64,000 nucleotides of DNA from Pseudonocardia endophytica (GTDB lineage Bacteria; Actinomycetota; Actinomycetes; Mycobacteriales; Pseudonocardiaceae): assembly GCF_004339565.1 (NCBI RefSeq), contig NZ_SMFZ01000001.1, positions 2,790,001 to 2,854,000 on the forward strand. The letters run 5' to 3'. The position numbers and the translations under genes were made by a program. Below the pieces are notes generated by a model, which was not told the DNA's origin, did no database searches, and saw only the letters and a list, made by a program, of their open reading frames with translations. The first letter of the stretch is position 1. Each line of letters begins with the position of its first letter. Positions 33,754 through 42,142 of this stretch are shown here, piece by piece.

Positions 33754-34704
33754 TCAGCCGGCCCGGGCAGCAAGCCGGTCGAGGCGTCGGGTGGTGGGCC
33801 AGCGCACACCCGTGACCCAGCCGAGCCTCTCGAAGCCGCGGATCACCTCCGCGGAGATGTCGATCTGGCCCTTCCGCACACCGTGGCGGGCGCAGGTCGG
33901 GTCAGCGTGGTGCAGGTTGTGCCACGACTCGCCACAGGACAGGACGGCGAGCCACCACACGTTGGCGGAGCGGTCCCGTGAGGCGAACGGACGGTCGCCC
34001 CAGATGTGGCAGATCGAGTTGATCGACCAGGTCACGTGGTGCAGGAGCGCGACGCGGACCAGCCCGGCCCAGAAGAAGGCCGTCAGCGCGCCCCACCAGG
34101 ACATGGTGGCCAGGCCGCCGATCACAGCGGGTCCGAGCAGGCTCATCACGACGATCAGCGGGAACGCACGGTCCACGCGCTGGATGTCGCGGTCGGCGAG
34201 CAGGTCCGGTGCGAAGCGAGCCATGTTGGTGCGTTCCGGCTTGAACAGCCACCCGAGATGGGCGTGCACGAAGCCCTTCACCAGGGCCGCGGGCCCGGTG
34301 CCGTAGAGCCAGGGTGAGTGCGGGTCGCCCTCCTTGTCGGAGAACGCGTGGTGGCGGCGGTGGTCGCCCACCCAGTCCAGGACGCTGCCCTGCAGCGACA
34401 GGCTGCCCGCGATGGCCAGGGCGATGCGTAGCGGGCGGGCCGCCTTGAACGCGCCGTGAGTGAAGTAGCGGTGGAACCCGACCGTGACGCCGAGGCAGCT
34501 GAGGAAGTAGAAGCCCACCGCAAGAGCCACGTCGGTCCAGCCGAGCCCCCACCCCCAGGCGAAGGGCACGGCCGCGACCAGAGCCAGCGTGGGCAGGGCG
34601 ACGAACAGCCCGACCAGAACCATCTGGCCCGGCGGGCGCTGCCCGTCGGTGATCGGGGCGGGACCGCTCCGCGTGGGTGGCGGTGCGATGTCGAGTGTCG
34701 TCAT
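33754..34704 (-). CDS. acyl-CoA/acyl-lipid delta-9-type desaturase
   Basis: A 316-residue membrane diiron desaturase. The three histidine boxes are intact: HRYFTH near residue 85, DHRRHH near 120 and HNLHH near 265. Four hydrophobic helices surround them. ATG 34704 is chosen; an earlier TTG/GTG start would add 11 non-conserved residues. It is divergent from the cold-shock gene, a sensible pairing, since desaturation keeps membranes fluid in the cold. Electron donor not encoded nearby. Confidence 0.93.
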   Translation of the reverse strand: MTTLDIAPPPTRSGPAPITDGQRPPGQMVLVGLFVALPTLALVAAVPFAWGWGLGWTDVALAVGFYFLSCLGVTVGFHRYFTHGAFKAARPLRIALAIAGSLSLQGSVLDWVGDHRRHHAFSDKEGDPHSPWLYGTGPAALVKGFVHAHLGWLFKPERTNMARFAPDLLADRDIQRVDRAFPLIVVMSLLGPAVIGGLATMSWWGALTAFFWAGLVRVALLHHVTWSINSICHIWGDRPFASRDRSANVWWLAVLSCGESWHNLHHADPTCARHGVRKGQIDISAEVIRGFERLGWVTGVRWPTTRRLDRLAARAG

Positions 34705-34812
34705 AGTCCCATCAGACCCTGTATCGATCCCGAACACAGACCGGCTGGCCCCCGTCTCCGACGTCGGGTTCCGCCGTCACGGTCCTGGAGATACTGCGAT
34801 CTCTTCCGGAAT

Positions 34813-34841
34813 TTGCCTCGCCGCACCCGGGTGTGTACTGT
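34813..34841 (+). promoter_or_regulatory. sigma-70-type promoter for the cold-shock gene
   Basis: TTGCCT (34813-34818), 17 bases, TACTGT (34836-34841). Start of transcription near 34848 would give an untranslated leader of about 170 bases before ATG 35019, the length typical of cold-regulated csp mRNAs. Confidence 0.55.
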
Positions 34842-35018
34842 CGAAACCTGTCACCGTAGTTCTGACTTTCGTGTGTGACACACGCTCGCAGGATGAAGAT
34901 GCGGGCGGTTCGCTTTCCTTTGGTTTCAGCCGGAGATGGCTTCCGTCTGAATTTCCGCACGGCGACCCGGACGGCGCGACCAGCGGCCCCGGATTACGCG
35001 ACACCAGAGGAGATGCAC

Positions 35019-35219
35019 ATGACACAAGGCACTGTGAAGTGGTTCAACGCCGAAAAGGGTTTCGGCTTCATCGCCCCCGACGAGGGCGGCCCGGACGTGT
35101 TCGTCCACTATTCCGCCATCGAGGCCGACGGATTCCGTGAGCTGGCCGAGAACCAGTCGGTCAGCTACGAGGTGACGCAGGGAGCCAAGGGGCCGCAGGC
35201 CTCCACCGTGCGGGTCTGA
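35019..35219 (+). CDS. cspA: cold-shock protein (CspA family)
   Basis: A 66-residue single cold-shock domain, binding single-stranded RNA/DNA as an RNA chaperone. Both RNP motifs are present: KGFGFIAP (RNP1) and VFVHYSAI (RNP2); start [14 protein letters not shown] is canonical. AGAGGAG lies upstream. ATG 35013 would add only two residues. Followed at once by a perfect hairpin terminator, so monocistronic. Confidence 0.97.
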   Translation: MTQGTVKWFNAEKGFGFIAPDEGGPDVFVHYSAIEADGFRELAENQSVSYEVTQGAKGPQASTVRV

Positions 35220-35243
35220 TCCCGCACCGGTTCCGAACAACGG

Positions 35244-35272
35244 CAGCTCCCCGGTCCAGCACCGGGGAGCTG
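35244..35272 (+). terminator. hairpin terminator after the cold-shock gene
   Basis: A perfect 12-bp stem CAGCTCCCCGGT (35244-35255 with 35261-35272) and 5-base loop, 24 bases past the stop, followed by TTGCGTT. Confidence 0.85.
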
Positions 35273-35293
35273 TTGCGTTACCCATCCCCGTCG

Positions 35294-35779
35294 TCACGAC
35301 GGACGGGCAGGCCTCCCGCCGAGGTCGGGTACCGCCTCGTCGTACCGCGACGCCGCGTCGAGGATCGCCCAGACGGTCTTGCCGGTGTCGGTCCACACGA
35401 CGTCCCAGCAGGCGCAGGACCCGACCAGCACCAGTCCGTGACCGCATGCCCCGTCGTCCCCGGCCCGGCCGACGGTCGGCGTTCCGCCGGCGTCGTGGTC
35501 GTCGACCTCGACGACCACACTGCGCGGCAGCACGCTGACCCGGAGCACATCGACTCCGGCGCCGTGGTCGATGGCGTTCGTGACGAGCTCGGTGACCACG
35601 AGAGCGGTGTCACAGGCCAGGTCCCCGCCGTCGACCAGGCCGCGGACCAGGTGCCGGACGGTGGGCAGATCGGTCGCCACACAACCGATGAGGGTGAACC
35701 CGCGCGGGATGGTGTGCGCGACGGCCACGAAGGACTCCAGTCCGATGGGGGATGTGCCATCCGGACGACGGCCCAACAA
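35294..35779 (-). CDS. ATP-binding (HATPase) anti-sigma/serine kinase-like protein
   Basis: A 161-residue RsbW/SpoIIAB-type GHKL ATPase domain: DLPTVRHLVRGLV, the N-box VVTELVTNAIDHGAGV, VVVEVDDHDAG, and a G-box GACGHGLVLVGSCACWDV. Such proteins bind sigma factors or phosphorylate STAS antagonists. The start is uncertain: TTG 35779 gives full length and no ATG fits. It is divergent from the GAF gene at 35863. No sigma gene is adjacent; the STAS protein at 27735 might be a partner. Confidence 0.8.
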   Translation of the reverse strand: MLGRRPDGTSPIGLESFVAVAHTIPRGFTLIGCVATDLPTVRHLVRGLVDGGDLACDTALVVTELVTNAIDHGAGVDVLRVSVLPRSVVVEVDDHDAGGTPTVGRAGDDGACGHGLVLVGSCACWDVVWTDTGKTVWAILDAASRYDEAVPDLGGRPARPS

Positions 35780-35862
35780 GTGGCGTACCCGTTCCGGACA
35801 TCGCCAACCCGGAGCCGCGTGGTCTCGGACCGGAGCGAGACCACGGCAGGGTCGGAGCGAGG

Positions 35863-36303
35863 ATGGCTGACACCTCCACCGACGGTGACCTCGACGCCAT
35901 GGGCGACCTGCAACGGCTACGGGCGCTCGCCGGAACCGGGCCGTCCGACGCTCCGGACGACGGGATGCAGTTCATCGCCCGCTGGACACGCAGGGCGCCG
36001 GGCGTCCCGCTGGCGGTGGTGTCGCTGATCCAGGCGGACCACCAGATCGTTCCCGGGCCGTCCGCAGAGCCCGGGCTCCCCTCGTTCTCCCGGGCCGCCG
36101 TGCCGTCGTGGGAGGTGTGCCGCCGCGTCGTCGCCACGGGGGGACCGGTGGTGATCACCGCTCCCGGACCCGATGCTGCGACCCGAACCCACCCGGACGC
36201 CGGGCCGGGGTCGTCGCTGCGGCCGAGTCAGCGGCTGCTGCTTGGACGTCGAACCGGTCGACGACCACGGCTGCCGCCCTGGTTCACGCTGTTCCTGATC
36301 TGA
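35863..36303 (+). CDS. GAF-like sensor fragment
   Basis: A 146-residue protein from ATG 35863 (GGAGCGAGG upstream). MGDLQRLRALAGTGPSDAPD, then VPLAVVSLIQADHQIVPGP and SWEVCRRVVATGGPVVITAP resemble the first two thirds of a GAF domain as found in SpoIIE/PP2C phosphatases. The expected end of the domain and any effector domain are missing; the last 35 residues are Arg/Pro-rich and out of character. Probably a 3' frameshift or truncated gene. It overlaps the convergent TetR gene by 20 bases. Confidence 0.55.
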   Translation: MADTSTDGDLDAMGDLQRLRALAGTGPSDAPDDGMQFIARWTRRAPGVPLAVVSLIQADHQIVPGPSAEPGLPSFSRAAVPSWEVCRRVVATGGPVVITAPGPDAATRTHPDAGPGSSLRPSQRLLLGRRTGRRPRLPPWFTLFLI

Positions 36304-36916
36304 CCGCTACGTGTCCTGCCTCAGGTGAATTCGGGACCTCCGACTCGGAGCCGATGATGCAGTCCAACGCGACCCGCAGGGCTCGTTGTGCTTCCGTGGC
36401 GGACAGGCTGCTCATCAGCACGCGCATGGCGAGGCCGTCGGCCGTGGCCACCAGCAACCGGGCCTCGTCCCGGGGATCTCGGAGGTCGGGCGCAACTGTC
36501 CGGAGGAGTCGCGTCGCCTCGCGTTCCTGGCCGTCTTTGGCCTCGGCCAGGAGGCTGGCCAGGGTCGGGTGGTTGATGCTGGCGGCGACGTACTGGTGGA
36601 ACAGCGAGACGCCTGCTCCGGCCCCTTCCGCCCGCGGGATGGGGTGCCCGATCAGGTGCAACAACGCGGCACGATCCTCGACGTGCTCGGTGGCGTCGGC
36701 ATGGTGTTGCGCTGCGTCGGACAGCATCGCCTCCAGGCTCACTCTGAGGAGCTCGTCCTTGGTTCGGAACCAGTATTGGATCCGGCCGACCGAAACGGCG
36801 GCGGCCGCAGCGACCGTACGCATGGACACCGCCTCCATGCCCTGCTCGGCGATCACCCGCCACACCGCCCGGACGATGGTGGATCGACGATCGCCGGTGC
36901 CCGTGTCGCCGCTCAC
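36284..36916 (-). CDS. TetR-family repressor
   Basis: A 210-residue TetR regulator. N-terminal helix-turn-helix: RRSTIVRAVWRVIAEQGMEA followed by SMRTVAAAAAVSVGRIQYWF. The C-terminal ligand domain is helical. It is divergent from the alpha/beta hydrolase at 36968 with a 51-base spacer that contains palindromic sites, so it most likely represses the hydrolase gene and itself. Inducer unknown. Confidence 0.9.
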   Translation of the reverse strand: MSGDTGTGDRRSTIVRAVWRVIAEQGMEAVSMRTVAAAAAVSVGRIQYWFRTKDELLRVSLEAMLSDAAQHHADATEHVEDRAALLHLIGHPIPRAEGAGAGVSLFHQYVAASINHPTLASLLAEAKDGQEREATRLLRTVAPDLRDPRDEARLLVATADGLAMRVLMSSLSATEAQRALRVALDCIIGSESEVPNSPEAGHVAVRSGTA

Positions 36917-36930
36917 GTCACCAGCCTACC

Positions 36931-36987
36931 AATACGGTCGTATCGAAACACGGGTAGGCTCTGCCTCGTGATCGATACGACCGTATT
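36931..36987 (+). promoter_or_regulatory. two TetR operators between repressor and hydrolase
   Basis: AATACGGTCGTATCGA (36931-36946) and its exact reverse complement TCGATACGACCGTATT (36972-36987) form a 16-base inverted repeat 25 bases apart. Each half is itself a near palindrome (ATACGRYCGTAT), a typical TetR operator. The second site starts inside the first codons of the hydrolase, and TAGGCT at 36955-36960 is a possible leaderless -10 box for GTG 36968. Confidence 0.75.
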
Positions 36988-38008
36988 TTCCGAGACCTCC
37001 ACGAGCGGCAAGCCGCGTCGACGGGAGCGACGACACCGGTCGTTGAAGGTCCTCGCGGTCCTGACGGTCGCCTGGTTGGTGATCGACAAGGCAGCCTCGA
37101 TCATCCAGCCGGCGTCGACGGTGGGCCATTGGCGTAGCCACGAGGGTTTCGAGTCCTATCGGACCGCCTACGACGAGGTGATGGCGACACTGCCGGCGCC
37201 GACCCGAACTCACGACGTCCACACCGAATACGGCGCCGTTCGGGTCTACGAGTGGGCGGCCGGCAACGACGCTTCGGCTTCCCGATCCCCCGTAGTGCTG
37301 CTGCCCGGGATCCGTTCGGGTGCTCCGATGTGGGGAGAGAACCTGATTCACTGGATCGGGCAGCGCACGCTCTACGCCATGGATGCGATCGGCGACGCCG
37401 GGATGTCGACTCAGGCGATGCCCTTCACCTCGTTCGACGACCAGGCCGAATGGGTGGAACAGGTGCTGGTCGGCTTGGATCTCGAGCGCGTGCACGTGGT
37501 GGGACATTCCTTCGGCGGCGCCATCGCGGCCGTCCATTCACTCCGGCATCCGGGCCGGGTGGTCTCGCTGACGCTGCTCGAGCCGGTGATGGTGCTGCGC
37601 GGGTTGCCCGCGTCGACGTACCTGTGGTCGGCGCTGTTGCTGTTGCCCATGCCGCAGTCGTGGAAGGACTACGCCCTGGCGGAGATCGGTGGTGTCTCGG
37701 TGGCCGAGGTGCAGGAACGAACCCCGATGTCCGTGATGATCGACATGGGATCCCGGCACTACGCCTCGGTCACCCTGGTGCCGCGGAGCCTCACCGACGA
37801 CGAGTGGCGATCGACGTCCATGCCGGTCCGGATCGACCTCGCGAGCGACACGTCCCTCGCCGGTGGCGCCGCCGCCGCGGACCGGGCGCGCAGTCTGGGC
37901 ATGGAGCCGGTCACCGTCTGGCCTCGGACCACTCACTCCTTGCCCGTACAGGTTGCCGAGCAGCTCGGATCGGAGCTGGACCGGTACTGGGAGCAGCACG
38001 ACCGGTGA
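36968..38008 (+). CDS. membrane-anchored alpha/beta hydrolase
   Basis: A 346-residue protein with an N-terminal hydrophobic anchor (residues about 25-45, SLKVLAVLTVAWLVIDKAAS) after a basic segment, then a hydrolase domain: PVVLLPGIRSGAPMW, nucleophile elbow GHSFGGAIAA near residue 180, acid region DLASDTSLA and catalytic His in TTHSLP near 325. GTG 36968 is the only suitable start. Controlled by the divergent TetR through the palindromes around its start. Substrate unknown; the exported or membrane-face location suggests a lipid or ester. Confidence 0.88.
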   Translation: MIDTTVFSETSTSGKPRRRERRHRSLKVLAVLTVAWLVIDKAASIIQPASTVGHWRSHEGFESYRTAYDEVMATLPAPTRTHDVHTEYGAVRVYEWAAGNDASASRSPVVLLPGIRSGAPMWGENLIHWIGQRTLYAMDAIGDAGMSTQAMPFTSFDDQAEWVEQVLVGLDLERVHVVGHSFGGAIAAVHSLRHPGRVVSLTLLEPVMVLRGLPASTYLWSALLLLPMPQSWKDYALAEIGGVSVAEVQERTPMSVMIDMGSRHYASVTLVPRSLTDDEWRSTSMPVRIDLASDTSLAGGAAAADRARSLGMEPVTVWPRTTHSLPVQVAEQLGSELDRYWEQHDR

Positions 38009-38332
38009 GCCGGCCCCCGAGCCCGACCGCCCTCGCCGCCACCACAGGAATCGACGCCGCACCCTGCTACTGGGCAGGCCCTCGCCGGGCGGGCTGGATG
38101 CTCCGGGCTGGGCTTGCCATCCCGCCGACCTCACTCCGGCCCACCACTCGGCCGTCCGCGCGGTCGGCCGACAAACGGATCAGTCCTTGGTCGTGGGTGT
38201 TCTCTGTGACCCGGCCGGGTGGGCGGCGGTCACGAAGCGGGCATCGGGAGCGGCCGGGGACAGTCGACGGAGCACGATGCAGATGGCCGGGTGGAGCTTG
38301 CATTCGACGTGGTCGACGAGCGTGCGGGCGCG
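38009..38332. other. intergenic, no gene seen
   Basis: 324 bases between convergent genes. A minus-strand stretch near 38170-38310 has protein-like composition but no start and no recognised family. No clear terminator hairpin. Confidence 0.4.
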
Positions 38333-38800
38333 TCATCCGGTTCGGACGCCACGGCGGGTCGCGACGGCGAAGAACTGGCGGACCGATCCCGGCACCCACA
38401 ACATGGCGATGATGGCGACGTGGAGCACGTCCCCCGCGATCGCCCACCAGAGATACCCGGGACCGCGCGTCGCCGAGTCGAGGCTGCCGAGTGTGGCCAG
38501 GACGAGCGCGATGGTCAGCGCGACCCGAGCCCATCGCCGGCGCCGCAGCGTCATGGCTCCGAGCCAGGTGACGAGCACGGCGTAGACCAGGTGTATCGCA
38601 GCCGCGTACGCGACAGCCGCCGATGCCCAGCTCTGCACCTCCGAGGGAGGCAGCGACGGATTCTGCCGCTCAACGGACGCGGCCGTCGCGGCCGGATCGA
38701 GCACCATCGTCACCGGTAACGCCACCAGCACGACGAGCAGAGCGACGATGACCGCCGGAAGCAGGCGAAGCGGGGTGGGTGAGGACGCCGTCCTGGTCAA
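38333..38800 (-). CDS. small integral membrane protein
   Basis: A 155-residue protein with four hydrophobic helices and a long extracytoplasmic loop after the first (ERQNPSLPPSEVQSWASAAV). It begins at TTG 38800, overlapping the stop of the methyltransferase gene (TTGA), so it is translationally coupled. No family recognised. Likely functions with the methyltransferase or is simply co-regulated. Confidence 0.7.
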   Translation of the reverse strand: MTRTASSPTPLRLLPAVIVALLVVLVALPVTMVLDPAATAASVERQNPSLPPSEVQSWASAAVAYAAAIHLVYAVLVTWLGAMTLRRRRWARVALTIALVLATLGSLDSATRGPGYLWWAIAGDVLHVAIIAMLWVPGSVRQFFAVATRRGVRTG

Positions 38801-39603
38801 CGCGTGACCTGCCCGCCGCCATCATCGGGACGCCTACCCCAGACCGAGAACGTCAGATAGGAGTTGACGACGAAGTCGGGGTCGCGCAGGGAGGAACGCA
38901 CCTCGTCCAGGTCGCCTGCCGTGACCGGACCGGTGCGCAACAACTGATCCTCGAGCTGCCGGGAGTTGATCTCCAGCCACCGCGCGCCGTCGCCACCTCC
39001 CGGCCAGGGGTCCGCACGGGCGACCGATCCGACCTCGACCAGCCCCGCGTCCCGGACCGCCTGGTAGGCGTGTACGCCCCACTCGATGTCGGCGCCCGCC
39101 TGCTCCAGCACGGCGCACAGGGCGCGATGAAAGCGGGCGAACGCTGCGCCGGTGTCCGGATCGTTGGTCGCCAGCACCTGCAGGGTGGTGCAGTCGAACT
39201 CGCCGAGCAGCAGCCACCCGCCCGGCTTCAACGCGCGGACCATCCTGGCGAGCGCTCGACGACGTTCGGGCAGGTGCAGGAGCACCAACCGGGCGTGGAC
39301 CAGGTCGAACTCGGCTTCGGGGAGATCATCGGTCACGATGTCGTGCCGCCGCACCTCGACGTTTCCTCCGGCGTGCAGGCCGTCCGGCACGGTGTCGGTC
39401 ACCACGACCGATCCGGTGTTCCCGACCTGCCGACCGAGCCAGTCCGCCACCGAACCGCCGCCACCACCGACGTCCAGGCACCGCCATCCCGGGCCCACAC
39501 CGAGCGCCTCCAACCGCGCGAACGTGATCGGGTCGAGACACCGCTGCATCGCCTCCCGCTGCTCGCCGACGAGATCGGCCCCACCGAAGACGTAGTCGCT
39601 CAT
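38797..39603 (-). CDS. class I SAM-dependent methyltransferase
   Basis: A 268-residue methyltransferase: SAM motif I CLDVGGGGGSVADWLGR near residue 43, acidic motif VEVRRHDIVTDDLP, and LVHARLVLLHLPERRRALAR as motif IV/post-IV region, of the UbiE/type-11 group often seen in secondary metabolism. ATG 39603 is supported by a GGGGGG ribosome site and by the duplicated promoter/start at 41173-41415. It is likely repressed by the TetR encoded at 41419 through the site at 39648. Substrate unknown. Confidence 0.88.
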   Translation of the reverse strand: MSDYVFGGADLVGEQREAMQRCLDPITFARLEALGVGPGWRCLDVGGGGGSVADWLGRQVGNTGSVVVTDTVPDGLHAGGNVEVRRHDIVTDDLPEAEFDLVHARLVLLHLPERRRALARMVRALKPGGWLLLGEFDCTTLQVLATNDPDTGAAFARFHRALCAVLEQAGADIEWGVHAYQAVRDAGLVEVGSVARADPWPGGGDGARWLEINSRQLEDQLLRTGPVTAGDLDEVRSSLRDPDFVVNSYLTFSVWGRRPDDGGGQVTR

Positions 39604-39647
39604 CAAACCCCCCGGTTCGGGGTCGGCGTCGTCTCGACACCGCCCTC

Positions 39648-39672
39648 TTGTTAACACGACTGTACTAGTAAA
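39648..39672 (-). promoter_or_regulatory. operator-like site upstream of the methyltransferase
   Basis: An AT-rich 25-base site, read on the minus strand as TTTACTAGTACAG then TCGTGTTAACAA. It aligns with the site at 41173-41198 (TTTGCTATTACAG then ATGTACTAACAAA), which is an imperfect palindrome. Conservation of the same element in front of two copies of one gene start argues for a real operator, probably of the TetR at 41419. Confidence 0.55.
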
Positions 39673-40010
39673 CGTGAGCAGGCTCCACCTCGGGGCGGCA
39701 CCCGGTCGGCGGGACACGACGCGGCACGCGCAGACGGGCGCGCTACCGCGGCCCGGCCAGTCCGGGGTGGGGATCGGGAACGGACGCGACGGGCAACCCG
39801 GCTCTGCCGGCGGTAACGGTCCCCTCCGCAGGCACGGCCCAGAAAGTGTCGCCAGCGCGGAATCGAGCGAGAACGGTGAGCCCGGCGAGATCTCGTCTCA
39901 TGCGGCCAGATTCAACGTATAGCGCACGGGGGGACTTGCGGCAAGCCCCTCATCGACACGCAGAATCCCGTCCGTCTCAGAGGCCGATGGCCGGAACAGG
40001 AGTGGGTTAC
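39673..40010. other. intergenic, no gene seen
   Basis: 338 bases in front of the glycosyltransferase. The open frame that extends upstream from 40011 has no family features. CTTGCGGCAAG near 39942 is a short palindrome of unknown meaning. Confidence 0.4.
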
Positions 40011-41138
40011 GTGCGGGTGTTGCTGGCGACATACGGAACTCGGGGCGACGTCGAACCGGTTCTGGCCCTGGCGGTGCAGCTTCAGGAACTGGGAGCAACG
40101 GTGCAGGTGTGCGCGCCGCCAGACGTCGAGCTCGTGGCCGTGGCCGAACGGTCCGGAGTGGCACTGACGACGTTTCCGAAGCCCTGGCGTTCGTCGGAGA
40201 CTGCCCCGACGACAGCAGAGGAACGGGTCGTGGATCCGAGCGAGTTCGTCACCGAGCACATCGACATCACGTTCTGCCCGCTTCTCGAAGCGGCCGAACA
40301 GAACGACGTACTACTAGCCAGCGGAATGCTGCATTTCGTTGCACGGTCGGTTGCCGAGCTGACCGGGATCCCCTACCGATTTGTCGTGTTCGCACCCGTC
40401 CTGGACCTCCCACAGCGGGACGCGGTGATCGGCCCTCCGATCAACGCCCACCGGTCCTCGCTCGGACTCGCGACGATCGACGACGTCCGCAGCCTCCTGT
40501 TCACCGCCCGTCCGTGGGTCGCGGCCGACCCGACCCTGTGGCCCGTGTCGGAGCCGTCGAGCGTCGTGCGAAGCCCCGCGTGGATCCTGCCCGACGACCG
40601 GCCGCTCCCGCCCGGTCTCGAGGCGTTCCTCGACGCCGGAGAACCACCCGTGTACGTCGGGTTCGGCAGCATGCGGGTCTGCGAGGACGCCGCTGCGGCG
40701 GCCACCACCGCGGCCCGAGCCCACGGACGCCGAACGATCCTCGCCCGTGGTTGGTCCGGACTGTCCGCGATCGACGACCGGGACGACTGCACGGTCGTCG
40801 GCGAGATCAACCAGCAGGCCTTGTTCCGGCGCGTGGCCGCCGTCGTCCATCACGGCGGAGCAGGCACCACCACGGCGGCAGCCCGCGCCGGGGCACCTCA
40901 GGTCGTCGTGCCCCAGGCGGCGGACCAGTCGTACTGGGCCGCCCGCGTCACCGAACTCGGGATCGGCTCGACACACCACGGCGCACGCCGGACGACGGAG
41001 TCACTGTCCGCCTGCCTCGACATCGCGCTGTCGCCGGAGACGCGCCGACGTGCCGACGCCCTGTCCGACCTCATCCCCGTCGACGGGGCACGGACGGCGG
41101 CACGATGGCTCCTCGAGTTCGCCGCCGACCGCACGTGA
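40011..41138 (+). CDS. GT1-family glycosyltransferase
   Basis: A 375-residue UGT/erythromycin-type glycosyltransferase. The N-terminal VRVLLATYGTRGDVEPVLAL is canonical for macrolide/glycopeptide GT1 enzymes; the C-terminal donor-binding HHGGAGTTTAAARAGAPQVV near residue 285 and PQAADQSYWAARV match as well. GTG 40011 with AGGAG nine bases upstream is preferred to ATG 39987. It would move a sugar from a nucleotide donor to a small acceptor. It sits between the methyltransferase and its decayed duplicate; a small tailoring locus is possible. Confidence 0.92.
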   Translation: MRVLLATYGTRGDVEPVLALAVQLQELGATVQVCAPPDVELVAVAERSGVALTTFPKPWRSSETAPTTAEERVVDPSEFVTEHIDITFCPLLEAAEQNDVLLASGMLHFVARSVAELTGIPYRFVVFAPVLDLPQRDAVIGPPINAHRSSLGLATIDDVRSLLFTARPWVAADPTLWPVSEPSSVVRSPAWILPDDRPLPPGLEAFLDAGEPPVYVGFGSMRVCEDAAAAATTAARAHGRRTILARGWSGLSAIDDRDDCTVVGEINQQALFRRVAAVVHHGGAGTTTAAARAGAPQVVVPQAADQSYWAARVTELGIGSTHHGARRTTESLSACLDIALSPETRRRADALSDLIPVDGARTAARWLLEFAADRT

Positions 41139-41172
41139 CCGTCGCCAACCCGGGTGGCGGAGCCGGCGAGAC

Positions 41173-41198
41173 TTTGCTATTACAGATGTACTAACAAA
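41173..41198 (+). promoter_or_regulatory. operator-like palindrome, second copy
   Basis: TTTGCTATTACAG + ATGTACTAACAAA: a 26-base imperfect palindrome (TTTG.TA.TACA..TGTA.TA.CAAA; 20 of 26 positions symmetric). It is in front of the methyltransferase remnant and about 220 bases before the TetR gene, and matches the site at 39648. Confidence 0.55.
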
Positions 41199-41244
41199 GG
41201 GGTGGGTGTCGATGCGTCGTCGGCCGGCGACCGGAGGGGGTTCG

Positions 41245-41415
41245 ATGGACAGCTGCGTCGTCCGTACGGCCGATCTCGTCGCCGATCACCGAGAGACGCT
41301 GCACCAACGCCTCACCCGGATCACGATCGTCCGGCGCGACGCCCGTGTCGGGCCGAGCCGGTCCGACATGGAGCTCCGCGCCGGCGGGCGCAGAGCCGTG
41401 ATCGGTGGGGAGTGA
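41245..41415 (+). pseudogene. decayed copy of the methyltransferase start
   Basis: From ATG 41245 the 56-codon frame reads ADLVADHRETLHQRL, IT and VGP at the same positions as ADLVGEQREAMQRCL, IT and VGP in the methyltransferase at 39603. Upstream DNA (operator, ribosome site GGAGGGGGTTCG against GGGGGGTTTG) also aligns. The SAM-binding part is absent. It is an inverted duplicate of the 5' end, ended by a stop 3 bases before the TetR ATG; it may now serve only as promoter and leader for the TetR gene. Confidence 0.7.
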
Positions 41416-41418
41416 TCG

Positions 41419-42018
41419 ATGCCCAAGCTCATCGATCACGACGATCGCAGGACGCAGCTGGCCGAGGCCGCCTGGCGGGTGATCGTCCGGGACGGGGTCG
41501 CCGGAGCCTCGGTCCGCACGGTCGCCGCGGAAGCCGGAGTGTCGACCGGGTCGCTGCGGCACCTGTTCGGGAACCACGCCGACCTGCTCGTGTTCGCCCT
41601 GCAGCTGGTCATCGACCGCGCCGTCGGGCGCATCACCTCCCTGCCGACCCGATCCGACCCCGTAGCGGCCGTGGAGGCCGTCGCCGCGGAACTGCTCCCC
41701 CTCGACCAGGAGCGTCGGGCCGAGATGGAGGTCTACCTCGCGCTGTTCACCGCAGCCAACACCAACCCCGGCCTACGGAGCACCCGGGACGCGGCGCACC
41801 AGCAGGTGCAGGACTCCTGCCGGTGGATGATCGACCGACTCGCCCGGGGAGGGGCACTCGACGCAGGCGCCGACCTCCAGCTCGAAACGCTCCGCCTGCA
41901 CGCCTTGATCGACGGCCTCGCCGCACACCTCGTCTACGACGTCACCGACACCGTCCCGGACCAGGCCCTCCAGGTCCTGCACCGACACATCCAGTCACTC
42001 GCCGCTCCCGCCGCGTAG
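41419..42018 (+). CDS. TetR-family regulator
   Basis: A 199-residue TetR regulator: DDRRTQLAEAAWRVIVRDGV then SVRTVAAEAGVSTGSLRHLF is the helix-turn-helix; the C-terminal part matches the BetI-like TetR_C_6 fold (LPLDQERRAEMEVYLALFTA). GGGGAG stands 8 bases before ATG 41419. The preceding methyltransferase remnant and its palindrome suggest autoregulation and control of the methyltransferase at 39603. Confidence 0.9.
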   Translation: MPKLIDHDDRRTQLAEAAWRVIVRDGVAGASVRTVAAEAGVSTGSLRHLFGNHADLLVFALQLVIDRAVGRITSLPTRSDPVAAVEAVAAELLPLDQERRAEMEVYLALFTAANTNPGLRSTRDAAHQQVQDSCRWMIDRLARGGALDAGADLQLETLRLHALIDGLAAHLVYDVTDTVPDQALQVLHRHIQSLAAPAA

Positions 42019-42142
42019 CCGTCGACCATCAGCGCCCGGCGAACAGCTCGGCGCCTCGACGACCTCACACACCACCCACGATCGAGGTTGATCCGTTGTA
42101 CCCACAGTTCACGGAAGTACCGCACGCACCGGGCTGCGGCAC

